This document shows positions 48,374 through 60,193 of a stretch of 64,000 bases of DNA, one piece after another. The stretch lies in the NCBI GenBank assembly GCA_020809705.1, contig CP085833.1, positions 1,488,001-1,552,000 on the forward strand. The letters run 5' to 3'. The notes beneath the pieces were generated by a model, which ran no database searches, was not told the origin of the DNA, and was given only the letters and a program-made list of their open reading frames with translations. The position numbers were made by a program, and so were the translations under genes. Origin of the DNA: Calonectria ilicicola (lineage: Eukaryota > Ascomycota > Sordariomycetes > Hypocreales > Nectriaceae). Each line of letters begins with the position of its first letter. Position 1 is the stretch's first letter.

Positions 48374-48873
48374 GATTATTACAGTAGCAGACGCATGCGC
48401 CACTTACGGCTTGAAATTACAAGGTACAAGTGGTATGTCCACACAACCGAGTGCAGTCTGTCCAATTAGCTTGCTGGCCCACTGTTACCCCTCCATTGTG
48501 ACTATGCAAGTTCATCTGCAACCAGCTTCTTTCTCACCTTCGTGTCATTTGTTCATTGGCTACACTTTTGAGGGAATATCACGCAATGTGGGAGGGGTCA
48601 TGCCATAGGTAGGCGGAGAAAAAAACGAGCAAGAAGGGACAAGGAATCGCGTTTGATCCATTTGCATTCCAGTTGACGCGTGACCATGCAACTCTTGTCA
48701 AGTTGATTTGGAGTGTATTGGTTGGTGAGGGTATACTATTTAAAAGTCGACGCCTGGGCTTGATAATGGTTGGTATATGTGATTCTCTACCACTCCTCTA
48801 GGCTTTGACTCTTTACTTTCCAAGGGGTTGAATAATTGCAACATACGAAATATTTACTCTTTGTCCGATTGAG
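48374..48873. other. shared upstream region of two miniature genes
   Basis: The two small models point away from each other and this 0.5-kb stretch lies between. A TTTAAAA-like element occurs near 48739-48745, about 130 nt before the plus-strand ATG. No other gene seen. Confidence 0.4.
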
Positions 48874-49150
48874 ATGGCGATCACCACTCTTGAATCACGT
48901 TATCTCGATTTGAACAAGCTCGACACACTACTCGACCGCGAATTTCCGAATGCTTATAGCGTCAAGGTATGAGGATCATAGGTCTTGGATTCATAACCGC
49001 TTACATAGTGCAGAGGCAAGGTGAAGTGACGGAAATCACGGCGGCCCGAGAGCTAACACAGGTAAGATTTGCCTATGGTTTTTGAATCTTGACATGATTT
49101 ACAAAATCCTCTGGCAGGCCGAAAAGGAATGGGTCACAATAGCTCATTGA
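48874..49150 (+). CDS. small protein, 57 aa, three exons
   Basis: Exons are 48874-48966, 49014-49061 and 49118-49150, all with phase-0 GT-AG introns of 47 and 56 nt. The joined product begins MAITTLESRYLDLNKLD, has LLDREFPNAYSVK at the first junction, EVTEITAARELTQ at the second and ends EKEWVTIAH. The pattern (SRYLDL, a short LLxxxFP segment, then a TAxRxLTxxE motif) resembles tiny fungal proteins of unknown function I have seen in annotation sets. There is no signal peptide or membrane span. Coding support is three in-frame splice joins in a row plus the family-like pattern. Confidence 0.6.
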
Positions 49151-49861
49151 AGCAGATGAAGGCTTGCTTCACGACTCGGCAAGCATCTTTTCCTACTAGC
49201 CGAGAGATGCGCAAGATTGGTACTTGTTACATAGGACGGTGACGCGGCCTGTTTGATAACGCAGTTGGTGTCGATGGCTGTTGCTGCATATGTACGTTGA
49301 AATTTCGTAGCAAATGGAAGACAGAGTAAAATATTTGGGGCTTGTCTCAAAGCGCCACTGTTGGTTCAATGTACCTTGTGATCGAGTCTCTCCGATGTGG
49401 TTGGTTGCAAAGCCTCTCGGTAGCTTTAGCGTGTCTGGTCACACTGCCACTGCCACTCAGCCCCAGTCCCTATCACTGGAATCCAATGCCTTCCCCTCCC
49501 ACGCTTTTTGCGAACCGTGGAACTTGATTTTGTTGAGGCTGAAATTTGAGCTCTCAATGACTGCCTTTCGCGCGATTGGCTTCCGTGCTTGAGCATTGCT
49601 TCTCTGCCCCCCTTTAGGTCACTACGGAATCTAATTTCTGACTTTTCGATATACTAGTTTTCTAGTTTGGCGATTGATAATTAGTGTCATCAACTTGGCG
49701 GGAGAAGAAGACTATATCGTAGCCATTTGCAACCATGGAACTCTGGACCTTAGCCCGCCGTTAAGCTAGGAAGACATTGATTGGATCGCGCTTGATAGTG
49801 GTGTCGGCTTCACTGGATAGTACCAGTGGACGTCGCTACCACACGTTTCCCCCGAGAGCAT
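49151..49861. other. intergenic region before the kinase-like relic
   Basis: No intact gene. The right end may contain further decayed N-terminal sequence of the kinase-like relic, but no frame could be followed. Confidence 0.4.
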
Positions 49862-50299
49862 ATGGGAGCACCACCAAGAGGTTCGCAGCGAGTGTATTCT
49901 TCCTTTTGTCGACGAACCAGAATATTAGATTCAGTACAAATGAAGTTAGTGGTAGGACTCAAAATGAAAAGTCCAAGCGTCGATCTGAAGCCAAAAGGAC
50001 CCAAAACGCTAGAGTGCATAGTGGCATTTGAGGAGCAGGCCGAAAAAGCCCAATATAGACTCGTATATCGATCTCCAAACCTGGTAGAGTTAGGTCCCAT
50101 TTCGCCGCTACAAATTCTCATCGAAGACTATGAGAAAAGTATTTTTCAGGGGGAACCGCGAGGCGACAAGTTTCAATTGGCATTTGATATTGTGGACTTT
50201 CTCAAGGAATTCCATAGTATTAGGTAGCTGCATGAAGATTTCATTTTTTTAAGCGCTCAATGGAATGCGTCACTTGTGAAGTGCGGCAACTATATGTGA
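49862..50299 (+). pseudogene. decayed kinase-like fragment
   Basis: The frame contains KTLECIVAFEEQAEKAQYR, PISPLQILIEDYEKS and FQLAFDIVDFLKEFHSIR. It then meets TAG at 50225-50227 exactly where relatives have Trp before LHEDF, and continues for 23 codons to a second stop. This matches the middle of fungal kinase-like proteins often attached to HeLo-type or other recognition domains (segments like RYxIAxxIxxxLxxxHxxxWLHxxL). Neither a start exon nor the rest of a catalytic domain could be found. It lies 242 bp upstream of the intact kinase-TPR gene and could be a relic of a related gene. Confidence 0.6.
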
Positions 50300-50541
50300 T
50301 AAGAATGCAAACTGTGGAGTAGGCTTGTTTTCTGATCGCTTTTCGTGCTTTAGTTAACAAATCCAGAAAGCAGCTTGATAGAAATGAAGGAGCAAACACA
50401 TTTAGTGGTGTGTCAGCTGACGTGAGCAAAAGTCCTGCATTATAGACGCCCTGTGCGGAATTTACAGCGCCACGCACCTTGTCCTGCCAAGCGGCATTTT
50501 GACCGACTTCCCCGCTTGTACCATTTCCATCCCTACTGACC

Positions 50542-53500
50542 ATGGCCTACACATCCTATAATTCAAGCCTTCGTCCACCCTCTGGAGTAACAATCTTTCC
50601 GCCGAGACAAGAAACACTGGAATTTAACTTTTTAGGATTTCTCGCCACAGCTCAGGCATTAGATGTTGAGTTTCTCCCCATATCGTGGGATGCTGGTCGA
50701 AGTGACTTTGGCCGTGGTGGAACCTCTCGCATCACGGAGACGGTTGTAAACGAGCATATTAGCTTTGCATTCAAGCGCGTTAATCGGAGTGATTTAGAAA
50801 CCCAAATTTTTGAGACACTTGTCAACGAAATAAATGTTCTTAGCCACCCTCTCATTCGAGAAGGGGCCATCGCAAATGTTGTTCAGCTTCAGGGCATCTG
50901 TTGGGAAGTTTCCTCTGATGGAAAACCTTGGCCGGTGCTTGTCTTTGAGAAGTCACACCTTGGTGATATGGTGCAATTCATGCTTGTAGAGGAGGGAAAG
51001 AGCACAAATTTAAAGCAGCGACTAAAACTATGTTTAGACATTGGCGAGGTCATTACGCAAATGCATCATAATGGTAAATACGCCCGCATCACAAGATTGC
51101 AATAGTTTGTTGACATTGACATAGGTATTATTCACGGAGATATTAAGCCCAATAATGTACTTGTATTCAAGGATAAAGACGGTACGTACGCAGCTCAAGT
51201 AGCTGACTTTGGCTACTCTGCGTTGTATGCAGACGATGACTTCATGATCAAACTCCCCATATCACTGCCATGGAATCCGCCGGAGCACAATCGAGCTAGC
51301 AGGTACTGGCATCCATTGGACGCGCAGCGAGTGGACATATATTCCATGGCACTCCTATTTTTATGGCTCATGTTTGAGAAGTATTTTTCGGGTGTGACTT
51401 CTCTGCCTCAGCAAGATTGCGAGACGATAACAATGCACGTATTCTCTCCAGAGCGCCTGCAACAAGCATCGACAATTGATCTCCTAATTGAAGTGAAGGA
51501 ATTAAAGGAGGACTTACCTTTGCTTATTGCAGGGCTGTTGAAGACAGAATCTGGATTAACCTCCGATGAAAAGCTGTTCCTTGAAAAGTTCCTTGTTTCT
51601 GGCTTAAGTCACACACCAGCCGAGCGCGATGGAGCTCTGGAAGAATTTCTGAGTGCATTTAGAATGACAGAGTATGTCGACGCGGGAATCACCTTGAAGA
51701 CAACTAACATGTTTGCAATCAGATTAAGTCCTCAAGATTTGAAGAGGCCAATGTATTGTGGCCGACCTAGTGACTTCAAGGTATATGAGAATAAAGTACG
51801 GCAGAACACGACTAACAAAACTACAGATTGAAAGTTCTTTAGAAGCACTGTATCGATGTGATTATAGAATTCGCTCGTACATATTTGAGTGCTTCATGCA
51901 ATCCTGCCAGAAGGATATCTCTGTCTCTGCGCAATTGGCACGTTGCTATTACATTGGCTTCGGGACACCCAGGGACGAAGCCAAATTATCCAACATCGTA
52001 CAGGTATTGAATATTGAAGTCCAGGATATTTATAAAGCCCTTTTTTCGAGTAGTGATTTGGAAAATGTCGATGAGTCAAAGCCCAACAGGATCAACCAGA
52101 TCATAGGAGCTGGACAGTTGCTCTGGCATCCGATCAGTGAATCGTATGTAAAGGATCAGAAACTATCCGAAGCAGAAAGCTGTATTTTGAGAGAGATCAA
52201 TGACTTGTCGAAAGTGGTTGGAGAGGAGCACGATTTGGTCTGCTTTTTGAAAACCAGTGTTTCAGAAATCTATGATTTACAGGGTCGATGGAAGGATGCT
52301 GAACGACTAGACGAGGAAGTGTTGAAAGCGAGAAAGAAGAGATTGGGAGATAACCACCCAGATACGTTGACGACTATGGCCGATTTGGCCTTGACCTATA
52401 GATATAGGGGGCGATTGAAGGATGCTGAAGCATTGGAGCTCTCTCTGGTTCAAATGAGCACAGAGATACTCGGAGATGAACACCTGGACACATTGACCGG
52501 TATCGGTAACCTGGCAGGAACATACGCAGAACAGGGCCGATTCAATGAAGCAGAGGAACTGTTTTTGAAAGTCATGGAAACCACCAGAAGGGTGTTTGGC
52601 GAGGAGCATTTGGATACGGCGATACGAATGGCAGATGTGGCTTGGGTAGCTCGGTTGCAAGGTCGATTTGACGAAGCCGAAGCGCTACATTGCCAAGTGT
52701 TTGAAACGAGAAAAAGAATATTGGGAGAAGAGCATCCCGATACCCTTTTGAGCATGGCTAGCTTGACTAAAATATATGGAGACCAAGGACGACTTGGTGA
52801 GGCTGAAAACATGCTTCAAACACTGATAGAAATCAAGGAACGTGTCCTTGGGGAGGAGCACCCCAGAACCCTATCCAGCGCCAGTGCTCTAGCAATGACG
52901 CTTCTTGATCAAGATAAGGCACACGGAGCTGAAGAAAAATTGCAGCATATTATCGCAATAAGCAATAATGTTATGGGACAGCAGCATCGAAATACATTGG
53001 ACAGCATGCATCGGCTTGTTCAAGTTTATATGAAACAACGACGAGGAGATAAAGCTGAACTCTTATGCAGGGAGGTTTTGGAAACAAGAAGACAGATAAT
53101 GGCTGATAATCACCCTGATGTACTGGAAAGCATGCGTCTACTAGCAGATATACTTATTGGCCAAGGTCGCTTCAATCAAGGAGTAAGACTTCTCACACAG
53201 GAGTTGAAGATGCGCAAAAAGGTCATGGGCGAAAGTCACCCTCATATTTTATCAAGCATGAAGAACCTTGCTATCGCATACAGTAAACAAGGTCAATGGG
53301 GGAAGAAGGAGAGAATAACTATGGAAATATTGGAGTTGAGGAAAAGAATGGGACATGACGAAGTTCACATATTATCCTCTCTGGAGGACTTGGAAAATGT
53401 ATATCTTCAACAAGGACGAAAGCCAAGACAGGCCAGTGTTTTACTTCAAGTACTTTTGATAAGAAGGAGGGTATTCGGAGAGGAGCATCCCAATACGTTG

Positions 53501-53671
53501 TCAACTATGTACCGGCTGGCTGGTTCCTGGTGGTCTCTGGGAAGGCAAGATGATGCGATAGCAATGATGGAAACATGCGCTATGCTTCAGCAAAGAGTTT
53601 TTGGATTGAACCATAGAGACACTAAGCAATCCTTAGATATTGTCAAAAGTTGGCGACAAGAATACGAGTAG
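50542..53671 (+). CDS. protein kinase-TPR fusion protein, 1010 aa
   Basis: Three exons: 50542-51073, 51125-51780 and 51827-53671; the introns are 51 and 46 nt with clear branch points. Residues about 60-330 are a protein kinase-like domain with FAFKRV (candidate ATP Lys78), the catalytic loop HGDIKPNN at 181-188 and ADFG at 204-207. Since Lys, HxD, Asn and DFG are all kept, activity is possible. A linker with a Sel1-like segment follows. Residues about 510-1005 form twelve 42-residue TPR units of the kinesin-light-chain type (repeated LGEEHPDTL and QGRxxEAE). There is no membrane span, so it should be cytosolic. It precedes the NACHT receptor gene on the same strand by 0.4 kb. Confidence 0.88.
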
Positions 53672-54081
53672 TAGCGTAAATAAATATTGGATCTAATTAA
53701 GAGTTGAAACAAAAAGCGTCGGTAGCATTTAATGACTTCTACGCTGTTACACTTTGCTTTCTTCTCGTATCAATCACAGTAATCGTGAAGATCTCTGAAT
53801 GGCCAAAATTTTGTCAGCATGGAGAGTGGCTTGTCCGCTATCTAGTGGTTCAAGGAGATATTGGGGATGTTATAGCCGCTTATTAGCCGGCCCTTGTGGC
53901 CAAAAAGCCCGATAAATTACCTCACATCCATCATTTGTGTTCAACCCCGCCCTCCTCAAATATCCACACCATTCGAGATTGTCCGGAGTAGAGGAATCAA
54001 ATCTTATTAACTTATATAAAATCATCCACAACGCAATAATTCACTTTATTGTCCTTCAGTCGACGAATTATCCTTGAGGAG
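53672..54081. other. intergenic region with promoter of the NACHT receptor gene
   Basis: 410 bp between two same-strand genes. A TATA-like element occurs at 54013-54020. No small gene seen. Confidence 0.45.
54013..54020 (+). promoter_or_regulatory. TATA-like box of the NACHT receptor gene
   Basis: TATATAAA about 62 nt upstream of the chosen ATG at 54082. Confidence 0.45.
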
Positions 54082-57000
54082 ATGTGCAGCCAGATGTCAT
54101 CCAAGACCACTAGGTAGCCCTGTTTTCTTTTAGTTTTGTCTGCTCACTATCTTGTCTGCTCACTAACACATCACATGGAACAGCAGCGACCTCTGGGCTG
54201 TCGCCATAGACATGGTCCTACAGAAATCAAAATGTCAAATGCACTCATATGCAGAAAGTGTTAATGCTACAGAAGAGCTTATGCATTTCCTCAATGCGAC
54301 TCGAACACGTTCAGTCCGGGAATCATGGTTTTTTATGCGAAATGAAAATGTCAAGGTCATGGTATATGATGTTTTAGGAAAAATAGGCAAATGGGCCAAT
54401 CACTTCCAAGAATTACGCCATGCTAGTATGCACTGGCGTGTTGGATATGCCATCGTGCCTTGGGCTAGTATGCTCGACATTTTGAAGCTTGCCACGCAAA
54501 ATCTAGACAACTTCGGTTTCTTGATCGAAAGTACTGCTCATATTGCTGAATATATATGCAGAAGTATCGCAGCAGAGATCTTACAATCTATGTCACGGGA
54601 TGAATTGGTGATGGTCAATGCTTTCACCCGACTTTACGAAGCTATCCTTACATATCTTGCGAGTGCATTGGACTATATCGATAAAAAAGGTTTTGCCCAT
54701 ATCAAGTCCGTCCGTATCATCTAATCGTTAATCAAACCAACAGATTCCAATGGTTTGATAAAGTTTGATTTTTCCAACCTACAGTCTAAATTCATCGCAA
54801 TCACAGAGGCGCAGCATTCTGTACCCGTCGCTAGCACTTCATATCACGGCAAGTTCTCAAGTACCCTGAATGATCCCCATACTAAGAGTTGTGGATTGCA
54901 TAGAAAGACACGATAACTTGACCACAATCTTGACGGGCTTTGACAACCCTCCTCTCCGTTTGACAGGACAATTTACTGGCACAACGGACACTCTTGATGG
55001 TAAATTTTTCCCCGTACGTAGTTACATCTCTAACCAACACAGAAACCAAAAGACATCAAATTTTAAATTGGATATCATCCGAACCACATGATTCTCATCA
55101 TGAGCATGCAAAATATGGCTTATTAGAGGGTACAGGCCAATGGCTTCTCAGGAATTCAGCCTTTCGTCAATGGAAAAATGAAAGCGCTTCAACAATTCTA
55201 TGGCTGACCGGGCCTCAAGGTTCTGGGAAGACGAAGCTCATGTATGTCAATGTTAACCAGAAGGATTTGAATTAACCATTAGCTAGGTCAATGGCAATCG
55301 ATGATGCCATGCATGATTCGGCACTCAAGCTCGCGCCTCCACCTGCATACTTCTATTGTGCTCAAAATCCGGCAGAGCCTGGGCGTTCTGATGCTTCTAA
55401 AGTAGCTGCTAGTATAGCAAAACAGCTTTCAGCACTTCGAGGTGAAGGTCAGCTTTTCAAAGATACAGTTGAGGTATATTACAGACGTGAAATACGGGCC
55501 ATGATGGCTGGAAAACTAAGATGGGATGAAATTAAAGCCCTCATTTCAAAACTGCTAAACCGATTCAAAGGTGAATCAGTAACCATAATTATCGACGCTC
55601 TCGATGAATGCCGCGAGGCAGAGCAAAATGTTCTTCGTCAAACATTAGAAGACCTTGTGATAGAATCGTCTTGTTTACTAAAGATTCTCATTTCTACTCG
55701 AAGCGAGGAAAAAGGGGATTTGAATTTAATGAATTATAACAAACTCCAAGTCAGCTCGATTCATAATGCGGAAGATCTGAATGATTTCATCGCTTCAGAA
55801 ATAAATCTTCTTATGGAAAGCAACCGCTCACTCAGACTGAGCACAAGGAAGAAGGATATGAAGAATGATATAATTCGAGCGCTCAGTTCAAAGGCAAATA
55901 GCAGGTAAAGTGCTACAGTCATCTCTCAAGGAAGTATACTTACAAGTGAAAGATTTCATTGGGTCAAATTCCAGCTGCATTATCTCAGACACCGCACAGA
56001 GAATGAGATCAAGGATCGGATTGAACGGCTCCCCCTTAAAGTGGAAGATCTCTACAGAGAGATTATTTCTGGTGTCGAGAGGGATCCTTTACACCCTCAT
56101 GGCAAGCGTCTCTTCCAAAATATACTAAGCTGGCTACTAAGATGCAAGGAGCCACTAAAATCAAAGGTTTATTTCCAAGCAGTGTCTGAGTCAAACGACG
56201 GCCAAATTCCGACCTCGTACATTAATCAAATTCTCGATTCTAGTCGAAATCTAGTCATTTATGACTCCTCGCTTGACATCTTTCGATTTTCGCACGTATC
56301 TATCCGCGAATTTCTTGAAACTCAAGAATCATATTGCTTGACATCAACAAATGCACTTTTAGCCGAAGGCTGTCTATTACATATGCTGACAATCAAGTCG
56401 CACTTTGCGCCATGGACACCGTTTCTTGCGTACGCCTGTCAATTTTGGATGGAACATGCGCGATGTGCAGGTGAAGAACGATGGAGACGATTAAAACCTA
56501 ATCTTTCCATGTTCCTATGTAATGATCAAGACCCAGACTCCTGTTTCTTTCGATGGCACACAAGTGTTTTGAAGAATATAAGAGGAAATTCTGGAAATCA
56601 TGATGCGTGGTTTATTACAAGAATCACCGCCGCTGTTGCGTCGAGGTCTTCCATACTTCTAGTCATTGCCGCGTTCGATTTATATGGCATCTTCAACCAA
56701 TCTCAATGGATGAAATTAGTATTCCAGGCACCGAATGACTTGATAGCTCGGGCTCACGAAATTGCGGCAAGCTGTGGTAGCTGTGGTATTATTAAATGGC
56801 ACTTCGACAATGGCATTGGATTCGACATCACGGCTGCCGTTACACAGGCAGCTACCCTAAACTCTTTTAATGGCGATGAAGTGATGGCGATATTTCTAGA
56901 CAGATGCAAATCTAGCATCAAGGTCAATGAGGATCTCCTGGTAACCATAGTGAGGAATCAAGATCGAGGTGACCGACTGCTTCATTTGCTCTTCGAAACG

Positions 57001-59673
57001 ACTAAAGCCAAACAGAAAATCAACAACAAAGTGATAGAAACAGTGGTTAGATTCGGGAGCAATGAACGAATTCTCTCATTTCTACTTCAAGAATTAAGGA
57101 TTAAATTTAATTTGACAGAAGATATACTAGTTGCTACGGCCGAAAATTGGCAAGGCGGTGACCGCATCATGACATTCCTTATTGACAGGTTTGGAGATGA
57201 AATTAAACTTACCGAAGATGTTTTAATTGAATCAGCTGCAAATGAATCGCTTGGTGACCAAATAATAGGTCTGTTATGGGGTCTGCCTAAATATGAAATT
57301 ACAGAGGAGGTCCTTCTAGCTGCAGTCAGTAACAGAGGATGTGGACACATTGTTACATCTATCATAGCGGGCCAATGTGATGCAGAGCCTCTAATAAGTG
57401 AAGATGTCTTGATATGCGCAGCTGAAAACGAAATCTCTGGCCATCAAATCATGGGCGTTCTACTGGATATCAGCCGTGCCCAAATTACAGAAGGGATTTT
57501 GGAGGCTGCCGTTCTCAATCACCAAAATGGCCAGCGTATTTTGGCTGTCCTTTTCAACAAAAGGAGATCTGAAATCATAATATCAGAAAATGTATTAGGA
57601 GCTGTCGCCAAGAATGATGGATGTGGGGCTCAGATCATGGAGGTCCTCCTGTTTGAACTACCACTCGAGTTTCGAATAACTGAACGGCTGGTAGTAAAAC
57701 TCGCAGAGAGTTCTGACAAGAAAATATTACTGAATCTTATCAAAGCCTGGGGATCAAAAATTCCGATCACTGAAAGAATGCTTGTGGCAATTGTGGAAAA
57801 TACCAACGATGTCATCCTCCGAGCCCTCCTTGATCAGGGTGGCCCTACGGTCCAGATATCCCAAGAACTCCTGAAAGACGTGACTGAAAACGAAACATAT
57901 GGCATAGACCTGATGGAAGTACTTCTCGCCACATTTGGACATGGCATGGAAATTGACGAAGACATTCTAAAGGCTGCAGCTGCAGATGAAGTCAACGGCG
58001 AAGGTTTGCTAGAGTTAATTTTGGACATGGCAGGGGAGGCCCAGATCACTGAAGATGTGTTAATTGCTGCAGTCGGAAATCGAGAAAGTGGTCTAGAGAT
58101 AACAGAACTACTTCTGGATGCAGCTGGCATTGGTTTTTGCATTACCACCAACATTTTTAATGCCGCAGCCATGAACGACATATCGGGGGTAGCGGTGATG
58201 AAATGTCTTGTCAAACGTGGATTTGAGTCGATCAACGAACAAGCTCTTGAGGATGCGATCGAATATTGCGACGAACGAAATGAGGAAACAATGAAGGACC
58301 TGCTCCAGGAATATGCGCAACATCATCAAATAACTGAAAGCATTTTAAATGCTGCAGCAAGGAATCTTTTCATTGGAGACCGACTGGTTACATTCCTTTT
58401 AGACCGTCATGGCGCTCATTTTCGAGTTAATGAGGCCGTTCTTGAAGCCACGGTCAAGAATGACAAAATAGGAAAACAGCTATTTGAGCGTGTCTTAGCA
58501 AATCTTGACCAAAATGTCCAAATATCTGGCAAGATTCTTCAGGAAACAAGCAACATCCAAAAAATGGAGCTACTGATTGAAATGCACAAGATCGACGCTG
58601 AAACTGTCACACATATACTTATTAATGCTGCCGCGACAAAGAGGCCGGTTTATGTTGATCAATTATTGGATCTTTTTTCTAATTCTTTGGGATTCACAAT
58701 TCAAATACCAGAGGGCTGTCTAGAAGCCTCAGCAGGTAATCAATCCGACCCTGAAATGACAGAATTTCTTCTTAGGAAGGATTCAATTCATCCCATTACA
58801 GAGAACACTCTGAAAGCCGCTGCCAACAACATTTGTTCTTCCTATGGCGCGGACATGATGGAGATTCTTCTGAACAAGTCCAGGGCAGGGGTTAAAATAA
58901 CTGAGGACACTCTTAAGGCTGCAGCAATGAACGAAAGGTCCGGACCTGGGATTATGGCTCTTCTATGTAAGAGGCGAAGAGCGGATGTCAATGCCTCAGA
59001 GGATGTTCTTAGATGTGCTTGCAGGAACAGGTCAACTGGAGCACAAGTAATCGCACATTTACTTTCCACCTGTACTTCTAAAATCCGCATCACTGTGGAT
59101 ATTGTTACAGACATTGCATCAAATCCCAAATGGAGAAATATTATCGACTTGCTAATGAAAAATCATAAGGCGGAAACCATTTCAGCTATAACTGCCACCG
59201 CATGTGCTGCAGCGGCTGCTTCCGGTCACCTCGACGCCTTGGAATACTTTCTTCGAAAAGCTCCGTGGATTCCCGTTGACTCGAATTGGACATTGATTGC
59301 TCGCTTCCACATTGCGGCCAAGGATGGAAACTTGCAAGAAATTGAACATTTACTTCAGATCGGAGTTCCGCCAGACATAAAAAACGCTCTCAACCAAACA
59401 CCATTGTGGATTGCTGCATATCACAACCAAGTAGAGGTTGTAAAGGTCCTGACTAAAGATGAAAGAGTTGATGTGAATTCATTATCAACTAGTGGACAGT
59501 CACCCTTGTTCTGGCCTTCGACCTTCGGCCGGGAGGACATTGTTAATACACTATTGTCTGCTGGCGCACAGCCAGACTTCGTCGATGTTGACGGCCATAC
59601 AGCCATATATAGGGCCACATGGCATAGGCACTACGGCGTCAGACAATTACTGCTTGGTTATCTTGTCAAATAA
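54082..59673 (+). CDS. NACHT-type NLR-like receptor with long repeat region and ankyrins, 1763 aa
   Basis: Seven exons: 54082-54113, 54184-54689, 54744-54848, 54889-54999, 55043-55241, 55287-55904 and 55953-59673. The third intron (54849-54888, GC-AG, 40 nt) is the least certain. Residues about 10-180 match the N-terminal domain common in fungal NACHT proteins (VPWASMLDILKLATQNLDNFGF; DUF7708 type, name from memory). The NACHT NTPase has GPQGSGKT at 308-315 and IIIDALDE at 418-425. FRFSHVSIREFLE marks the end of its helical part. About 25 units of 30-32 residues (ITEDVL...AAxN pattern, DUF7104-like) follow, then ankyrin repeats (TPLWIAAYHNQ, SPLFWPSTFGRED). Such receptors oligomerise on ligand and trigger cell death or defence; the ligand here is unknown. 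Confidence 0.88.
56826..59280 (+). repeat. coding array of ~25 degenerate ITEDVL-type protein repeats
   Basis: Within the receptor, units of 30-32 residues recur with the pattern [I/V]-T-E-x-[V/I]-L-x-A-A-x-x-N, a Gly, then a hydrophobic helix ending in LL and a charged turn. Examples: ITEDVLIAAVGNRESG, ITEEVLLAAVSNRGCG, ITESILNAAARN, ITEDTLKAAAMNERSG. Copies differ widely at the DNA level, so this is an old array. Confidence 0.85.
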
Positions 59674-60193
59674 AATCAAATTAATGCGGTGACTATCTTA
59701 GTTGTGTTAGATTTGTAATTACAGCTGGGGAAGTTTTTTATTCTTTTGCTGTACCTTCTTTAAGCATGAAGTGTGACCATGGGGGTGGGTCAGGGACTTT
59801 AGGTCAATTTCGAAAAATAATGTCATGTCTTTGACATTAAGAATCAGCCAAAATGTCAGTCTTTTCAAAATAATGACATAGAGTTATCTTGGGAATGTCT
59901 TCTAGAACTTGGATTCGAGGATGGGCATTTATCGCTTCCTGAGTAGAACATTCACGAAATAAGGATGAGTTCGGTGTGAGAAGTTATGATCTGATATTCG
60001 TAATGCCATTCCCATTGACTAGCATTTCGCAAAACATAACATACCCCAATTATCTACTACTATCTAACATTTACGATCTAAAAAGTCGCCTAAGGCAAGT
60101 AAACTTTAGTTGATTTGGCCCCAAAAGAATATAATTATTTACCACACTCAGCAGTTCAACTATTGCCTCAGATTACGTCTTGGTGCCAAGCAT
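59674..60193. other. convergent intergenic region
   Basis: Between the 3' ends of the receptor gene and the second rhodopsin-like gene. AT-rich with a short GTCATGTCTTTGACAT-like palindromic stretch near 59821-59836. No gene seen. Confidence 0.45.
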
